A stretch of 64,000 nt of DNA from the NCBI RefSeq assembly GCF_024345375.1, contig NZ_JAGQAZ010000001.1, positions 1,088,661 through 1,152,660 on the forward strand. The letters are read 5' to 3'. The position numbers and the translations under genes were made by a program. This document shows positions 18,967 through 28,531 of this stretch, piece by piece. Each line of letters begins with the position of its first letter. Position 1 is the first letter of the stretch. Source of the stretch: Cyanobium sp. WAJ14-Wanaka. GTDB taxonomy: Bacteria > Cyanobacteriota > Cyanobacteriia > PCC-6307 > Cyanobiaceae. The notes below the pieces were generated by a model, which had not been told where the DNA came from, did not search any database, and worked only from the letters and a program-made list of their open reading frames with translations.

Positions 18967-20268
18967 ATGGCTCCAGCCGCAAGCCAAAGCCCAGCCCGGA
19001 TCCTGGTGGTGGGAGGCGGAGGCCGGGAAAACTCCCTGGGCTGGGCCCTGGGCCGCTGCCCAGGTGTGGAGCATGTGTGGATAGCACCGGGAAATGGCGG
19101 CACCGCTGATTTGGTGGGAGTTGGCCAGCTCGCCATCGCCGAAGGCGACCAGGCCGCCCTGGTGCAGGCCTGCCAGCAGCACCAGATCGAACTGGTGGTG
19201 GTGGGCCCGGAAGCCCCACTGGCCTCAGGCCTGGCCGACGCATTGCGCAGTGCCGGGTTCGCAGTTTTTGGCCCCGGGGCCGATGGGGCCCAGCTGGAAG
19301 CCAGCAAGCAGTGGGCCAAGGCCCTGATGCTGGAGGCGGGCGTACCTACGGCGGGCTACTGGGCCGCCAACAGCCGCGAAGAGGCCCTGGCAGTGGTGGA
19401 TCGCGAACAGCAGGCCTTTGTGGTCAAGGCGGATGGTTTGGCCGCTGGCAAGGGGGTCACGGTGGCGGAAAACATCGAAGAAACGATGGCGGCCATTGAG
19501 GAGATATTCGCTGGCCGTTTTGGCGAGGCCGGCGCATCCCTGGTATTGGAAGAGCGGCTGAGCGGCCCGGAGGTGTCGGTGTTTGCCCTTACCGATGGCT
19601 CCGGCATGGTGCTGCTCCCCCCGGCCCAGGACCACAAGCGTATCGGCGAAGGAGACACCGGGCCCAACACCGGCGGCATGGGCGCCTATGCCCCTGCCCC
19701 CCTGCTCGATGGGGCAGGCCTGGAAAATGTGCGCACCCTTGTGCTTGAGCCCATCCTGGCGGCCCTGCAGGGGCGCGGAATTGATTACCGGGGCGTTATC
19801 TATGCGGGTTTGATGCTCACCGCCCAGGGCCCCAAGGTGATCGAATTCAACTGCCGCTTTGGCGATCCAGAATGTGAAACCTTGATGCCCCTGATGGGTC
19901 CTGAATTGGCCCCAGTGCTGCTGGCCTGCGCCTCAGGCAACCTGGAAGGCGCTCCCAAACTGAGCGTTTCCCCCCGCTGCAGCGCCTGCGTGATCGCCGC
20001 AGCCCAGGGATATCCCGGCGAAATCCGCAGCGGTGATCCGATCTCCAGCGGCCTCCAAAACCAAAACGACCTCCAGCTATTCCACGCCGGCAGCCAACGC
20101 AATGCCAGCGGCCAATGCCACACCAGTGGCGGCAGGGTGCTGGCGGTGGTTGCCCAGGCGGAGGATTTCGATGGGGCCTTTGAGCGGGCCTACGCCGGCC
20201 TTAAGCAGGTGCATTTTGAGGGAATAACCTTCCGCCGAGACATCGGCCACCAGGTGCGCCACCGATGA
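18967..20268 (+). CDS. purD: Phosphoribosylamine-glycine ligase
   Basis: GAR synthetase, second step of purine synthesis, an ATP-grasp enzyme. 433 aa with the N-terminal dinucleotide-like [28 protein letters not shown], the ATP-grasp segment [17 protein letters not shown] and [12 protein letters not shown] (metal ligands). The ATG at 18967 lies in an 89-base divergent region facing the exported hypothetical protein. Its stop overlaps the nblS start by 4 bases. Confidence 0.96.
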   Translation: MAPAASQSPARILVVGGGGRENSLGWALGRCPGVEHVWIAPGNGGTADLVGVGQLAIAEGDQAALVQACQQHQIELVVVGPEAPLASGLADALRSAGFAVFGPGADGAQLEASKQWAKALMLEAGVPTAGYWAANSREEALAVVDREQQAFVVKADGLAAGKGVTVAENIEETMAAIEEIFAGRFGEAGASLVLEERLSGPEVSVFALTDGSGMVLLPPAQDHKRIGEGDTGPNTGGMGAYAPAPLLDGAGLENVRTLVLEPILAALQGRGIDYRGVIYAGLMLTAQGPKVIEFNCRFGDPECETLMPLMGPELAPVLLACASGNLEGAPKLSVSPRCSACVIAAAQGYPGEIRSGDPISSGLQNQNDLQLFHAGSQRNASGQCHTSGGRVLAVVAQAEDFDGAFERAYAGLKQVHFEGITFRRDIGHQVRHR

Positions 20269-22283
20269 GCTGGCAAGCGCGGTTAGGGCAATGGTGGGCT
20301 GAATTCAGCCTGCAAACCAAGCTGCTGGTGGTGGCAACCCTGGTGGTGAGCCTGCTGATGACAGGCATCACCTTCTTTGCCCTCAACAGCATCCAAAGGG
20401 ATGCCCAACGCAGTGACACCCGCTTCGCCCGCGACCTGGGTCTGCTGCTTTCCGCCAACGTGACGCCGCTGGTGGCCGAGGGCAACGACCGCGAACTGGC
20501 CGCGGTGGCCGATCGCTTCTGGCGCTCTAGCCGCAGCCTCCGCTACATCTTTTTCGCCGACCCGGAAGGGGTCATTTACCTGGGTATTCCGATTGGCGGC
20601 ACTGCCGGCAGCAGCAGCCAGTTACTTACCCGCCGGCTGGAATTGCCAGCCGACATCCAAAAGCGCCCGGAAAACCCCCTAATCCGCCAGCACCTCAGCC
20701 CCGACGGCAAGGTGACCGATGTATTTGTACCAATCGTGAGCCAGGGGCGTTACCTGGGGGTATTGGCCCTGGGCATCAACCCCAACGAAACCCTGCTCAC
20801 CAGCGCCGCCCTGACCAGGGAAGTAACCGTGGCGGTGTTCATCTCAATCTGGGTGCTTGTGATCCTGGGCGCAGTGTTCAACGCCCTCACAATCACTCGG
20901 CCCGTAAAAGAATTACTGGAGGGGGTCCGCTCTATTGCCGGCGGCGATTTTGAAACGCGCCTCTCACTGCCGGTGGGCGGCGAACTGGGGGAACTGCTCG
21001 GCGGCTTCAACATGATGGCTACCCAGCTAGAAGTTTACAAAGCGGCAAACATCGAAGAGCTCACCGCTGCCCAGATCAAGCAGCAATCCCTAATCGCAAC
21101 GATGGCCGATGGGGCAGTTTTACTAGATGCCGAAGGGGCAATTGTGCTGGTAAACCCCACTGCCCGAAGGCTGTTTCGCTGGGAAGGTCGCAACCTAGAA
21201 AGCAAAGACCTGATCGCCGAGCTCCCCGAGGTCCTGGCAATAGAGCTGCAGGCCGCCCTGGAAAGCATGGTCAGCAACAGCAAGGATTCCGCCGATGTGC
21301 GCTGCAGCTTTGGCGAGCCGGCCCGCACCCTACGGATAGTGCTGCAGGCCGTTAAAGATGCCAGTGGTGAAAGCCTTAAAGGTATAGCGATGACCATCCA
21401 AGATCTCACGCGGGAGGTGGAGCTAAATGCGGCCCAAAGCCGTTTCATCAGCAACGTTTCCCACGAGTTGCGTACTCCTCTTTTCAACATCAAGAGCTAC
21501 GTGGAGACCCTCCATGACATGGGGGACCAACTGACGGAAGCGGAGAAAAAAGAATTCCTTGGCATTGCCAACGACGAAACCGACAGGCTCACCCGCCTCG
21601 TGAATGATGTTCTGGACCTATCCAGGCTAGAGAGCGAGCGGGTATGCACCCTGGAGCCCCTGGACGTGGCACCAGCAATTGAGCAAACCCTGCGCACCTA
21701 CCGCCTAAACGCCGAAGAAAAGGGCGTCAAACTGGGCTTTGATGCCGAGGCCCAACTGCCTCGGGTTCTAGGCAATTGGGATTTATTACTGCAGGTGTTC
21801 GACAACCTGGTGGGCAATGCACTCAAATTCACCCCCCAGGGGGGGCAATTAATGCTGCGGGTCTACCCCTGGCCCGATCAATGTCAGCTCACTTACAACT
21901 CCAGTGACGGCTCCAGCAATAACTCAAGCGACAGCCTAAATGACAACCCGAGCTGTGAACTCACCTCCCCATTGCCCAGGCTGCGCATTGAAATTGCCGA
22001 CAGTGGTTGTGGCATCTCAGAAGCCGATCAAAGTCGCATCTTTGAGCGCTTCTACCGGGTAGAAAACGCGGTACATACGGAAGCTGGCACGGGCCTTGGC
22101 CTGGCGATTGTGCGCGGCATTTTGGAGAAGCACGGCAGCTTCATCAAGATGGCAAGCGGGCTGGGGGTAGGCACCCTCTTCTGGTTTGACCTGGCCCTGG
22201 AAGATTCCGATTCCGATGAATTGCAGCTGCAAGCTGATCGCCGCCGCTACGACTACGAAGCCAGCAGCCTGACCCGGAGCTAA
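20265..22283 (+). CDS. nblS: Sensor histidine kinase NblS/Hik33
   Basis: Membrane kinase that controls high-light and nutrient-stress responses in cyanobacteria. 672 aa: TM1 (about residues 20-40), a periplasmic sensor (about 41-185), TM2 (about 187-210), HAMP (about 211-262), a PAS domain (about 270-380), the phosphoacceptor His400 in NVSHELRTP, and a HATPase domain with GTGLGLAIV near the C terminus. The order TM-HAMP-PAS-HisKA matches NblS/DspA. A Ser/Asn-rich insertion sits inside the ATPase domain (bases about 21896-21960). It is coupled to purD (4-base overlap) and convergent with kaiC. Confidence 0.94.
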   Translation: MSWQARLGQWWAEFSLQTKLLVVATLVVSLLMTGITFFALNSIQRDAQRSDTRFARDLGLLLSANVTPLVAEGNDRELAAVADRFWRSSRSLRYIFFADPEGVIYLGIPIGGTAGSSSQLLTRRLELPADIQKRPENPLIRQHLSPDGKVTDVFVPIVSQGRYLGVLALGINPNETLLTSAALTREVTVAVFISIWVLVILGAVFNALTITRPVKELLEGVRSIAGGDFETRLSLPVGGELGELLGGFNMMATQLEVYKAANIEELTAAQIKQQSLIATMADGAVLLDAEGAIVLVNPTARRLFRWEGRNLESKDLIAELPEVLAIELQAALESMVSNSKDSADVRCSFGEPARTLRIVLQAVKDASGESLKGIAMTIQDLTREVELNAAQSRFISNVSHELRTPLFNIKSYVETLHDMGDQLTEAEKKEFLGIANDETDRLTRLVNDVLDLSRLESERVCTLEPLDVAPAIEQTLRTYRLNAEEKGVKLGFDAEAQLPRVLGNWDLLLQVFDNLVGNALKFTPQGGQLMLRVYPWPDQCQLTYNSSDGSSNNSSDSLNDNPSCELTSPLPRLRIEIADSGCGISEADQSRIFERFYRVENAVHTEAGTGLGLAIVRGILEKHGSFIKMASGLGVGTLFWFDLALEDSDSDELQLQADRRRYDYEASSLTRS

Positions 22284-23818
22284 TCGTCGTCGGCCACACC
22301 GCGCACTATGCGCGATAGCTCGCTGCGCTCATCGGTGCTGATGCGGTGGGGAACACCACTGATAATCCGCTCAAAGTTAGAAAAGGAATCCTTGATCTCA
22401 GGGCCGTTGCTAGTTATCACAAATTCGCGGATTCCCTTATCGTGCCATGAGCCGCGCATCTTGAACACGTTGAGGGCGCGGGCCATCTCACCGCAGATTT
22501 CCACGTATTGAAGCAACAGGATTGTGTCCGTAATCGTGGAGATATGGGAATCGGTGATCGAATGGCTACCCATAAACTCCTCGGAGGTGTTCGTGAAGAA
22601 GCCGGCAATTTCCTCCTGCTTGGCATAACCGGTCACACCGATTACAAACTGGCGGAAGGCGTTATGGCTGACCCCCCGGGCCAAGGCAGATAGGGAATCG
22701 ATAGCCATCCGGGATGGCTTGAACTGACTGATCTCGGTTTTGATGATTTGGAGATGGTCCTCTAGGCCCGTGGATTCCGGATAGGCACAGATGATCTTGA
22801 GCAGCCCGTCCTGCTCCATCTGCTCAAAGTCAATGCCCCAACTGGTGGCATTACGCAGCAACTGGGCCCGTGATTCCTCGTAGGCGAATAGGATTGCCCG
22901 CTCCTTGTTGGCGCAAGCATTCTCAACGAATTTGCTTACCAGCAGTGTCTTACCCGTACCGGTGGCACCGGTTGCCAAAATAATCGAATCCTTGAAGAAT
23001 CCCCCTCCGCACATCTCATCTAGACGGGGCACACCCGAGCTCACTCGCACATTCGAACTGCGCTGGGTGAGGCGCATGGCGCCCAGGGGGAAGACGCTGA
23101 TGCCATGGCTGCCCATGGTGAAGGGGAACTCACCCTTCATGTGGGTGGTGCCCCTTAGTTTGAGAATTTCCACGGTGCGGCGACGGCGCTCCCCCTCCAG
23201 CACGTTGCGCAGAATCACCACGTTGTCGGAGACAAATTCTTCGACGCCATAGCGGGCGATAGGGCCATATTCATCAATGCGCTCGGTGGTCATCACCGTG
23301 GTGACACCGATTTCCTTGAGCCTGGCAATTAGGCGAAAAATCTCACGTCTTACCACCGAGACAGCATCGTATTGCTGAAACACTGCTGTGATCGAATCAA
23401 TCGCCACCCGGCGGGCTTTATATTTACGAATCGCGTAGTTGATTCGCTCAATCAAACCTGAAAGATCAAAACTACCGGCCACATCCTGGCCCTCTGGATC
23501 GGGAGAAGCATCCAGAATGAAAAGCTTGTCCTGCTCCACCATCTCCTGGAGATTCCAGCCAAAGCTGGCGGCGTTGCGCAGGATATCTAGGGGCGATTCC
23601 TCAAAGGTGACAAGGATTCCAGGCTCGTTGTAATGACGAATGCCGTTGTAGAGAAAGTTCAGCGAGAAGACGGTTTTACCCGTGCCAGAGGTGCCGCTGA
23701 TCAAGGTGGAGCGGCCGATCGGCAGGCCGCCGTGGCAGACATCATCGAAGCCCTCTATCCCGGTCGGGAGCTTCTGCACCTGCATCAGGGAGGAACCGGT
23801 GGAGCTGGGATCCTGCAT
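22280..23818 (-). CDS. kaiC: Circadian clock ATPase/kinase KaiC
   Basis: Core clock protein: double RecA-like ring ATPase that phosphorylates and dephosphorylates itself over about 24 h. 512 aa. CI has Walker A GTSGTGKT and the Glu pair in TFEESP (73-74). CII has Walker A GATGTGKT and the pair in FAYEES (314-315). The autophosphorylation Ser-Thr pair is intact in DSHISTITDT (Ser427-Thr428). The C-terminal A-loop/tail region (IISGVPHRISTDERSELSRIVRGV) is present, ending in an Asp-rich stub. The last 4 bases are shared with the nblS stop on the other strand. kaiB lies 71 bases upstream. Confidence 0.98.
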   Translation of the reverse strand: MQDPSSTGSSLMQVQKLPTGIEGFDDVCHGGLPIGRSTLISGTSGTGKTVFSLNFLYNGIRHYNEPGILVTFEESPLDILRNAASFGWNLQEMVEQDKLFILDASPDPEGQDVAGSFDLSGLIERINYAIRKYKARRVAIDSITAVFQQYDAVSVVRREIFRLIARLKEIGVTTVMTTERIDEYGPIARYGVEEFVSDNVVILRNVLEGERRRRTVEILKLRGTTHMKGEFPFTMGSHGISVFPLGAMRLTQRSSNVRVSSGVPRLDEMCGGGFFKDSIILATGATGTGKTLLVSKFVENACANKERAILFAYEESRAQLLRNATSWGIDFEQMEQDGLLKIICAYPESTGLEDHLQIIKTEISQFKPSRMAIDSLSALARGVSHNAFRQFVIGVTGYAKQEEIAGFFTNTSEEFMGSHSITDSHISTITDTILLLQYVEICGEMARALNVFKMRGSWHDKGIREFVITSNGPEIKDSFSNFERIISGVPHRISTDERSELSRIVRGVADDD

Positions 23819-23889
23819 GGAAAAAACGGGCTTACGACGACGCTAGGCAGAAAGTGGCGCCCAAACCATGGAGAAGAGCTGAAGAGCGC

Positions 23890-24240
23890 TCAGTCGCCGG
23901 TAGCTGGGGCTTCGGTGGCATCGATCTCGCCATCGTCAAAGTCCTCCTCCACCAGCTCCTCGTAGAGCAGATCAAGCCCGATCAATACCCGCTCCCGGTT
24001 GGAGAGGTCGCCAATAATGCGGCGCACGGGCGGCGGCAAAATTTTGGCGAGGGTTGGGGTAGCCAAAATTTTGTCCTCCTCTGCCAGCTGGGGATTTTTG
24101 AGAACATCGATCACCTTGAGGGCATAGACACCACGAAACTCCGTTTCCAAGATGTTGCGCAGGGTCTTGAGGGCCCGCATCGAGTTGGGCGTGTTGCCGG
24201 CGACATACAACTTGAGGATGTAGGTCTTTCTGGGGGTCAT
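23890..24240 (-). CDS. kaiB: Circadian clock protein KaiB
   Basis: Fold-switching thioredoxin-like protein that binds phosphorylated KaiC and sequesters KaiA. I start at the ATG at 24240 ([17 protein letters not shown]), where all known KaiB proteins begin; the frame is open for 29 more codons but that stretch overlaps kaiA and looks unrelated. This gives 116 aa with an acidic C-terminal tail ([19 protein letters not shown]). The conserved [22 protein letters not shown] and [15 protein letters not shown] are intact. kaiA ends 31 bases upstream. Confidence 0.97.
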   Translation of the reverse strand: MTPRKTYILKLYVAGNTPNSMRALKTLRNILETEFRGVYALKVIDVLKNPQLAEEDKILATPTLAKILPPPVRRIIGDLSNRERVLIGLDLLYEELVEEDFDDGEIDATEAPATGD

Positions 24241-24271
24241 GGCAGGGGCCTGCTGGGTCGAGCCAAAAAGG

Positions 24272-25117
24272 TCAAACTTGGGCGCCCAAGGGCGCGTCGG
24301 GAGGCACCGAACGGCGGTACATCTCACAAAGATGGGCCATCACATCAAGCAGGGCAAGGCGATAGTCCTGCAGAAAGTCGTTCTTGTGTCCCTCCAGCTT
24401 GAGCTGCTTGGAGAAGCCATCGATCAGATTCATGTGAATCTCTACAGCTTTGGTGACCGCCAGGTCACAGAAAAAGGCAGTGTTCACAAAGCTTTCTAGG
24501 GCCTGGTTGGCCGCGGCCGGATCCCGGAAATAGCTCAAAAGCAAGTCGCGGTAGGTGCGCTCAAGGGAACGCATCAGCACCTCCCTCTCCTGCTCCGGCA
24601 GATTTCGCAAAAAGCGAGCCGGATCCCGCTTATAAAAAACCCCAACATATCCTAGCCGGCCCTTGAGCCGATTGGCCAGCTTCCAGCGCTCCGGGGGGCC
24701 CGGGGGCGCCTGCTCAGCCGCGCCATTACTGGCGGACAACCGACCGCGGCGCAGGAAACGGGATACGGCCGCATCGAAGCTGTAGCTCAATTGCTCGAGC
24801 TGGTCTGGCGGCAGATGCACCTCGGCATCGTGGAACTCCAGTTGGCCACTGACCTCTCCCACCACCACAGCCGGCAGCACCAGGCCCGCCCCCAGCAGGG
24901 ATTGGTACACCTCAGGGGCAATCGCTCCCTGCTCCAGCAGCAGGGCATCAAAGGCATCCCGGCGCTCCTCGAGAAGGGCCGCCAGATTTGGGGTTGGCTG
25001 GTTGGGCAGATCGAGCCAAACAAGTTCGCAAGGGCCGCCGTCCAACCAGCGCCCGCAGGCCTCCTGGAGCAGCGGATCACGAATCAGGGAGGCAATGGTT
25101 AGGGCGGGCTCGGGCAT
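24272..25117 (-). CDS. kaiA: Circadian clock protein KaiA, full length
   Basis: Stimulates KaiC autophosphorylation by binding its C-terminal tail. The gene is full length here (281 aa from the ATG at 25117; an upstream in-frame start at 25150 would add 11 residues). The N-terminal pseudoreceiver domain spans about residues 1-130. The C-terminal KaiC-binding four-helix bundle is well conserved ([64 protein letters not shown]). Prochlorococcus lacks this gene, so its presence argues against that genus. It is transcribed divergently from rplU, upstream of kaiB. Confidence 0.97.
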   Translation of the reverse strand: MPEPALTIASLIRDPLLQEACGRWLDGGPCELVWLDLPNQPTPNLAALLEERRDAFDALLLEQGAIAPEVYQSLLGAGLVLPAVVVGEVSGQLEFHDAEVHLPPDQLEQLSYSFDAAVSRFLRRGRLSASNGAAEQAPPGPPERWKLANRLKGRLGYVGVFYKRDPARFLRNLPEQEREVLMRSLERTYRDLLLSYFRDPAAANQALESFVNTAFFCDLAVTKAVEIHMNLIDGFSKQLKLEGHKNDFLQDYRLALLDVMAHLCEMYRRSVPPDAPLGAQV

Positions 25118-25313
25118 GGACCGCGATCGCAACGGGCAGGCCCCGGACAATTGGCGTTCAAATATTGACTAAAGGATGGCTGAAGTTGGAGAATTATTGT
25201 TTGTTTTTCAATTTGTGCGCCAGGCCCAATGAAGGCCCGGGTTTTGTGCCGACCCTGGGCTTTGCCCGAGTTCAGAGCCTTACCTCCTTCAGCCTGGCCA
25301 CGCCCTTGCTGCC
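25118..25313. other. Divergent intergenic region kaiA/rplU
   Basis: 196 bases between the clock cluster and rplU, with an AT-rich core (about 25155-25215) that stands out from the surrounding GC-rich DNA and presumably holds both promoters. A TTGACT hexamer at 25165-25170 could serve as a -35 for rplU, but I cannot place a convincing -10. A GCGATCGC octamer (the cyanobacterial HIP1 core) lies at about 25124-25131, just upstream of the kaiA ATG. Confidence 0.5.
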
Positions 25314-25691
25314 ATGACAGACAAGAAAGTCACCGAGGCCCCCGGGCCCACCACTCCGAGCCCCTACGCAATTGTCGAGGCCTCCGGCCAACAGTTCTGG
25401 GTGCAACCAAACCGCTACTACGACCTCGACCGGATCAGCGCCGAGGTGGACAGCACCTTGACCCTGGAGAACGTTCTCCTCGTCAATGACGGCAAGGCCG
25501 CCACCCTCGGCCAACCCTTCGTCAAGGGCGCCAGCGTGGAGCTGAAGGTGATGGCCCATCGCCGCGGCCCCAAACTGATCGTTTACAAAATGCGGCCCAA
25601 GAAGAAGACCCGCCGCAAGAACGGCCACCGTCAGGAGCTCACCCGGGTGATGGTCCAGTCCATCTCCGTCGGCGGCAAAGCCCTGGCCTGA
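25314..25691 (+). CDS. rplU: 50S ribosomal protein L21
   Basis: Large-subunit protein that binds 23S rRNA. 125 aa with the L21 signatures [52 protein letters not shown] and a basic C terminus [15 protein letters not shown] short Thr/Pro-rich N-terminal extension (about 16 residues) precedes the core. It forms the usual rplU-rpmA pair, 58 bases apart. Confidence 0.97.
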   Translation: MTDKKVTEAPGPTTPSPYAIVEASGQQFWVQPNRYYDLDRISAEVDSTLTLENVLLVNDGKAATLGQPFVKGASVELKVMAHRRGPKLIVYKMRPKKKTRRKNGHRQELTRVMVQSISVGGKALA

Positions 25692-25749
25692 TCCAAGCCT
25701 GCACTTTCCAGGCTTACCCCCAGCTATTTCACCCTGATTTCCTCCCCCC

Positions 25750-26013
25750 ATGGCCCACAAGAAAGGCACAGGCTCCACCCGCAACGGCCGGGATTCCAAT
25801 TCCAAGCGCCTCGGCGTTAAGCGCTACGGCGGTGAGACCGTAAGCGCCGGTTCAATCCTGATCCGTCAGCGGGGGACCTCGGTGCTACCCGGGGTCAATG
25901 TTGGTCGCGGCTCCGACGACACCTTGTTCGCACTGGTGGATGGCGTAGTCAACTTCGAGAGCATCAAGCGCGGCCTGCGCAACCGCAAGCGCATCAACGT
26001 TGCCATCGGCTGA
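25750..26013 (+). CDS. rpmA: 50S ribosomal protein L27
   Basis: L27 reaches the peptidyl transferase centre. The 87-aa product begins [28 protein letters not shown], the family hallmark with a mature N terminus needing no cleavage, and continues with the conserved [27 protein letters not shown]. It is followed 34 bases later by a strong intrinsic terminator. Confidence 0.98.
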   Translation: MAHKKGTGSTRNGRDSNSKRLGVKRYGGETVSAGSILIRQRGTSVLPGVNVGRGSDDTLFALVDGVVNFESIKRGLRNRKRINVAIG

Positions 26014-26047
26014 AATTGGCCCCAGGCCAATAAAGGGAGTCCTTGCT

Positions 26048-26072
26048 GCCGGCGGACATCCGCCGGCTTTTT
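26048..26072 (+). terminator. Intrinsic terminator after rpmA
   Basis: Perfect 8-bp stem GCCGGCGG (26048-26055) / CCGCCGGC (26060-26067) with a 4-base loop and a T5 tract at 26068-26072. It ends the rplU-rpmA unit. Confidence 0.92.
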
Positions 26073-26095
26073 AATGGCCCAGCCCACGGGCTCGT

Positions 26096-26842
26096 TCAAG
26101 CCAACCGATAGGCCCTGGTGGTGATCAGGTAGGGGTGGAATACCTCCAGAAAACGCCCCTGCAGGGTGCGGAAAAAAGCCTCCACCAGCTCTGGGGCATC
26201 GAAGTGAAAGGGGTACTCACCCTGAAAGCCCTTGAAGAAATACCAGTTGAGCAGGGCGATGCCGGCTGGGGCGAGGCGCTCGGCAAACAGGGCAAGCTGG
26301 TCGGCAGGATCGCTCAGATGCTCAAGCACATCCAGGCAAACGATCGTGTCGAAGCGCGCGGGCAGGGCCGGGTCAGCCATATCCCGATAGCAGCTCAGCT
26401 TGGCGCCCAGGCCGAGCTCGACAGCGCGAGCCTGTACAAAGGCGCGATTGTGGGGGTTGAGATCCACAAACCACACCCGCTCCACCTCAGGCAGGGCCGC
26501 TGCAGCCAGGGCATGGCTGCCGATGCCGCCGCCAAAATCGAGCACCCTGCCCTTGGCGAAGGTTTCCTGAAGGCGCAGGGTGTCGGCGATGTAGTCGGCG
26601 CTGCCCAGGTGCCAGGCCGCCAACTCCAGCAGGTGCCCCGTACCAACTGTTTCCTCGTAGAAACGGCCGGCCTGCTCCGGGTCAAAGGCGCCGGGATGGA
26701 TTGCCGCCAGGTCGTTGGTGCTGTTGGGCAGCCGCCCGGCCAATTCCTCGATGCTGAGGTCCAAATATCGGGCCAACTGCGCCGAGAGGTCGAAGCCATC
26801 CGCCAGGAAGCGTTGCGGATTGAGCACAGGAAGGGTGGTCAT
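26096..26842 (-). CDS. Class I SAM-dependent methyltransferase
   Basis: 248 aa from the ATG at 26842 (the frame is open further, to 26956, but that stretch would overlap truB). The Rossmann SAM-binding motif I is RVLDFGGGIGSHALAAA, followed by VWFVDLNPHNRAF (motif II acid) and FDTIVCLDVLEHLSDP (motif post-I/IV), the layout of the Methyltransf_11/25 group. The N-terminal 90 residues are helical and unassigned. The substrate is unknown. It is transcribed divergently from truB. Confidence 0.85.
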   Translation of the reverse strand: MTTLPVLNPQRFLADGFDLSAQLARYLDLSIEELAGRLPNSTNDLAAIHPGAFDPEQAGRFYEETVGTGHLLELAAWHLGSADYIADTLRLQETFAKGRVLDFGGGIGSHALAAAALPEVERVWFVDLNPHNRAFVQARAVELGLGAKLSCYRDMADPALPARFDTIVCLDVLEHLSDPADQLALFAERLAPAGIALLNWYFFKGFQGEYPFHFDAPELVEAFFRTLQGRFLEVFHPYLITTRAYRLA

Positions 26843-26927
26843 GGCTTCACCGTAGGGCCCAGGCAATGGCCCCAATGGTGGGCCGCAGAGGGGCAGAGTG
26901 GCCGCAGGCACTGCTGGCACCCGATCG

Positions 26928-27815
26928 ATGGCTTGCGGCTTCCTAGTGCTCGACAAACCGGCCGGCCTCAGCTCCCACGCCTGTGTGGGCAGGGTTAGGC
27001 GGGCCTATGGCCTGAAGCGGGTGGGCCATGGCGGCACCCTCGATCCCGCCGTGACCGGGGTGCTGCCGATCGCCCTTGGCCCTGCCACCCGCCTGCTGCC
27101 CTACCTGGAGGGCGATAAAACCTACCGGGGTGTAATCCAACTGGGTATTCGCACCAGTAGCGACGATCTGGAGGGAGAGGTGCTGGACCGCTCGGCCGTA
27201 CCCGCCCTCGGGGAAGGGGAACTGGATGCAGCCCTGGCGGCCTTTCGCGGCGCCATTGAGCAGGTGCCGCCCCAGGTATCGGCGGTGCATGTGGATGGGG
27301 AGCGGGCCTACGCCCGGGTCCGGCGCGGCGAAACCCTGGAATTGACGGCCCGGGCCGTGACGATCCACCGCCTGGAACTGTTGGCCTGGGATGCAAGCAG
27401 CGGCAGCCTGGAGCTGGAGGTGGCTTGCACCGCTGGCACCTACATCCGATCCCTGGCAAGAGATTTGGGGGAGGCCCTGGGTTGCGGAGGCAGCCTGGCC
27501 CGGTTGCGTCGCACCGGGGCCCTGGGCTTTCGCCTCGACCGGGCGGTGGCGTTGGAGGAGCTCGAGCAAGCACCGCCGCCGGCCCTGATAGATCCCCTGG
27601 CAGCCCTTGCCCACCTGAAGCAACAAAGGCTCGACCCTGACCAGGAGTTGGGCTGGCGCTGTGGCCGCTTGCTTGAGGCCAGCCCCGAGCTGGGCACGGG
27701 GCTCCAGACCGGTCAAGCAGTGGTCGTGGTTGGGGCAGATGGGAGCTTGGCCGGCATGGCCCGGGCCGTAGAAGGCGGCCTATTGCAGCCCAAACTGGTG
27801 TTCAACGCCGCCTGA
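26928..27815 (+). CDS. truB: tRNA pseudouridine(55) synthase
   Basis: Makes pseudouridine 55 in the T-loop of tRNAs. 295 aa from the ATG at 26928 (GFLVLDKPAGLSSHACV follows at once; a GTG at 26898 is the alternative). The catalytic Asp lies in KRVGHGGTLDPAVTGVLPIALG; GDKTYRGVIQLGIRT and GTYIRSLARDLGE are further TruB motifs. The last 103 bases overlap the 3' end of the nagB-like gene on the opposite strand. Confidence 0.95.
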   Translation: MACGFLVLDKPAGLSSHACVGRVRRAYGLKRVGHGGTLDPAVTGVLPIALGPATRLLPYLEGDKTYRGVIQLGIRTSSDDLEGEVLDRSAVPALGEGELDAALAAFRGAIEQVPPQVSAVHVDGERAYARVRRGETLELTARAVTIHRLELLAWDASSGSLELEVACTAGTYIRSLARDLGEALGCGGSLARLRRTGALGFRLDRAVALEELEQAPPPALIDPLAALAHLKQQRLDPDQELGWRCGRLLEASPELGTGLQTGQAVVVVGADGSLAGMARAVEGGLLQPKLVFNAA

Positions 27816-28531
27816 TCGGCCACCAGGGTGACCAGGGGGTGCAAGCCCAACCAGCTGGCTGGCAGTAGCTGCGTCGGTGCCGAGCTCAGCAACTGCTGGA
27901 GAATCCCTGCCTTGGCCGCACCGGTCACCACCAGCAGCACCTGGTCAGCCGCCAGGATTTCCGCCATCCCCAGGGTGATGGCCCATGGCGGAACCGCCCT
28001 AGGATCCCCCCCAAAGGCAGCGGCGTTTTGCTGGCGCGTCGCCCCACTGAGCTCCACCAAGCGGCAGGGGCTATCCCGCGAGCAAGGGGGCTCGTTGAAG
28101 CCCACATGGCCATTGAGCCCCAGGCCCAACAACTGCAGGCCCACCCCACCGGCGGCCGCCAGCTCGTCGGCGTAGCGCTGCGCCTCCAGACCAGCAGAGG
28201 ACGCCCCACCATTGGGAAGCCGCACCTGGCGGGGATCAAGGCCCAAGGGTTCACGCAGGTGGCGGACCATGAAGGATGCAAAGGATTGGGGATTGAGCTC
28301 CGATAAACCCACGTATTCGTCCAGGTTGAAGCTGCGCCAGCACTGGCGCCGATGCGCCTGCTCTGTCCCATCCAGCTCCGACCACAGCCGCACCAGCTCG
28401 GCATAGATCGGCTCCATGGTGCGCCCCGTTGCCAAGCCGAGGGTGCCTGTCGATGCCTCCAGCAGCCTGGCCGCCACCCATCTGGCCACCTCAGCCCCAT
28501 CGGCCAGGGCGATCAGCTCATGGGGCTGCAT
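27713..28531 (-). CDS. nagB: Glucosamine-6-phosphate deaminase/6-phosphogluconolactonase family protein
   Basis: 272 aa of the NagB/RpiA/SugarP isomerase fold. It has GLATGRTMEPIY, NLDEYVGL (the catalytic Asp region) and GLGLNGHVGFNEPP, the NagB signature with Asn-Gly-His as in several bacterial NagB proteins. It likely interconverts glucosamine-6-phosphate and fructose-6-phosphate. After VTLVADQAALNTSLG the last approximately 30 residues are a Pro/Thr/Ala-rich tail encoded antisense to truB. The gene begins inside the end of the SpoIID-like gene (14-base overlap). Confidence 0.85.
   Translation of the reverse strand: MQPHELIALADGAEVARWVAARLLEASTGTLGLATGRTMEPIYAELVRLWSELDGTEQAHRRQCWRSFNLDEYVGLSELNPQSFASFMVRHLREPLGLDPRQVRLPNGGASSAGLEAQRYADELAAAGGVGLQLLGLGLNGHVGFNEPPCSRDSPCRLVELSGATRQQNAAAFGGDPRAVPPWAITLGMAEILAADQVLLVVTGAAKAGILQQLLSSAPTQLLPASWLGLHPLVTLVADQAALNTSLGCNRPPSTARAMPAKLPSAPTTTTA

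Noticed and set aside
24241-24327. 29-codon extension of kaiB.
   Set aside because: It overlaps the kaiA 3' end and does not resemble KaiB; the ATG at 24240 gives the standard N terminus.
26135-26998. Plus-strand frame opposite the methyltransferase.
   Set aside because: Antisense to a well-supported methyltransferase and overlapping truB in another frame; no motif.
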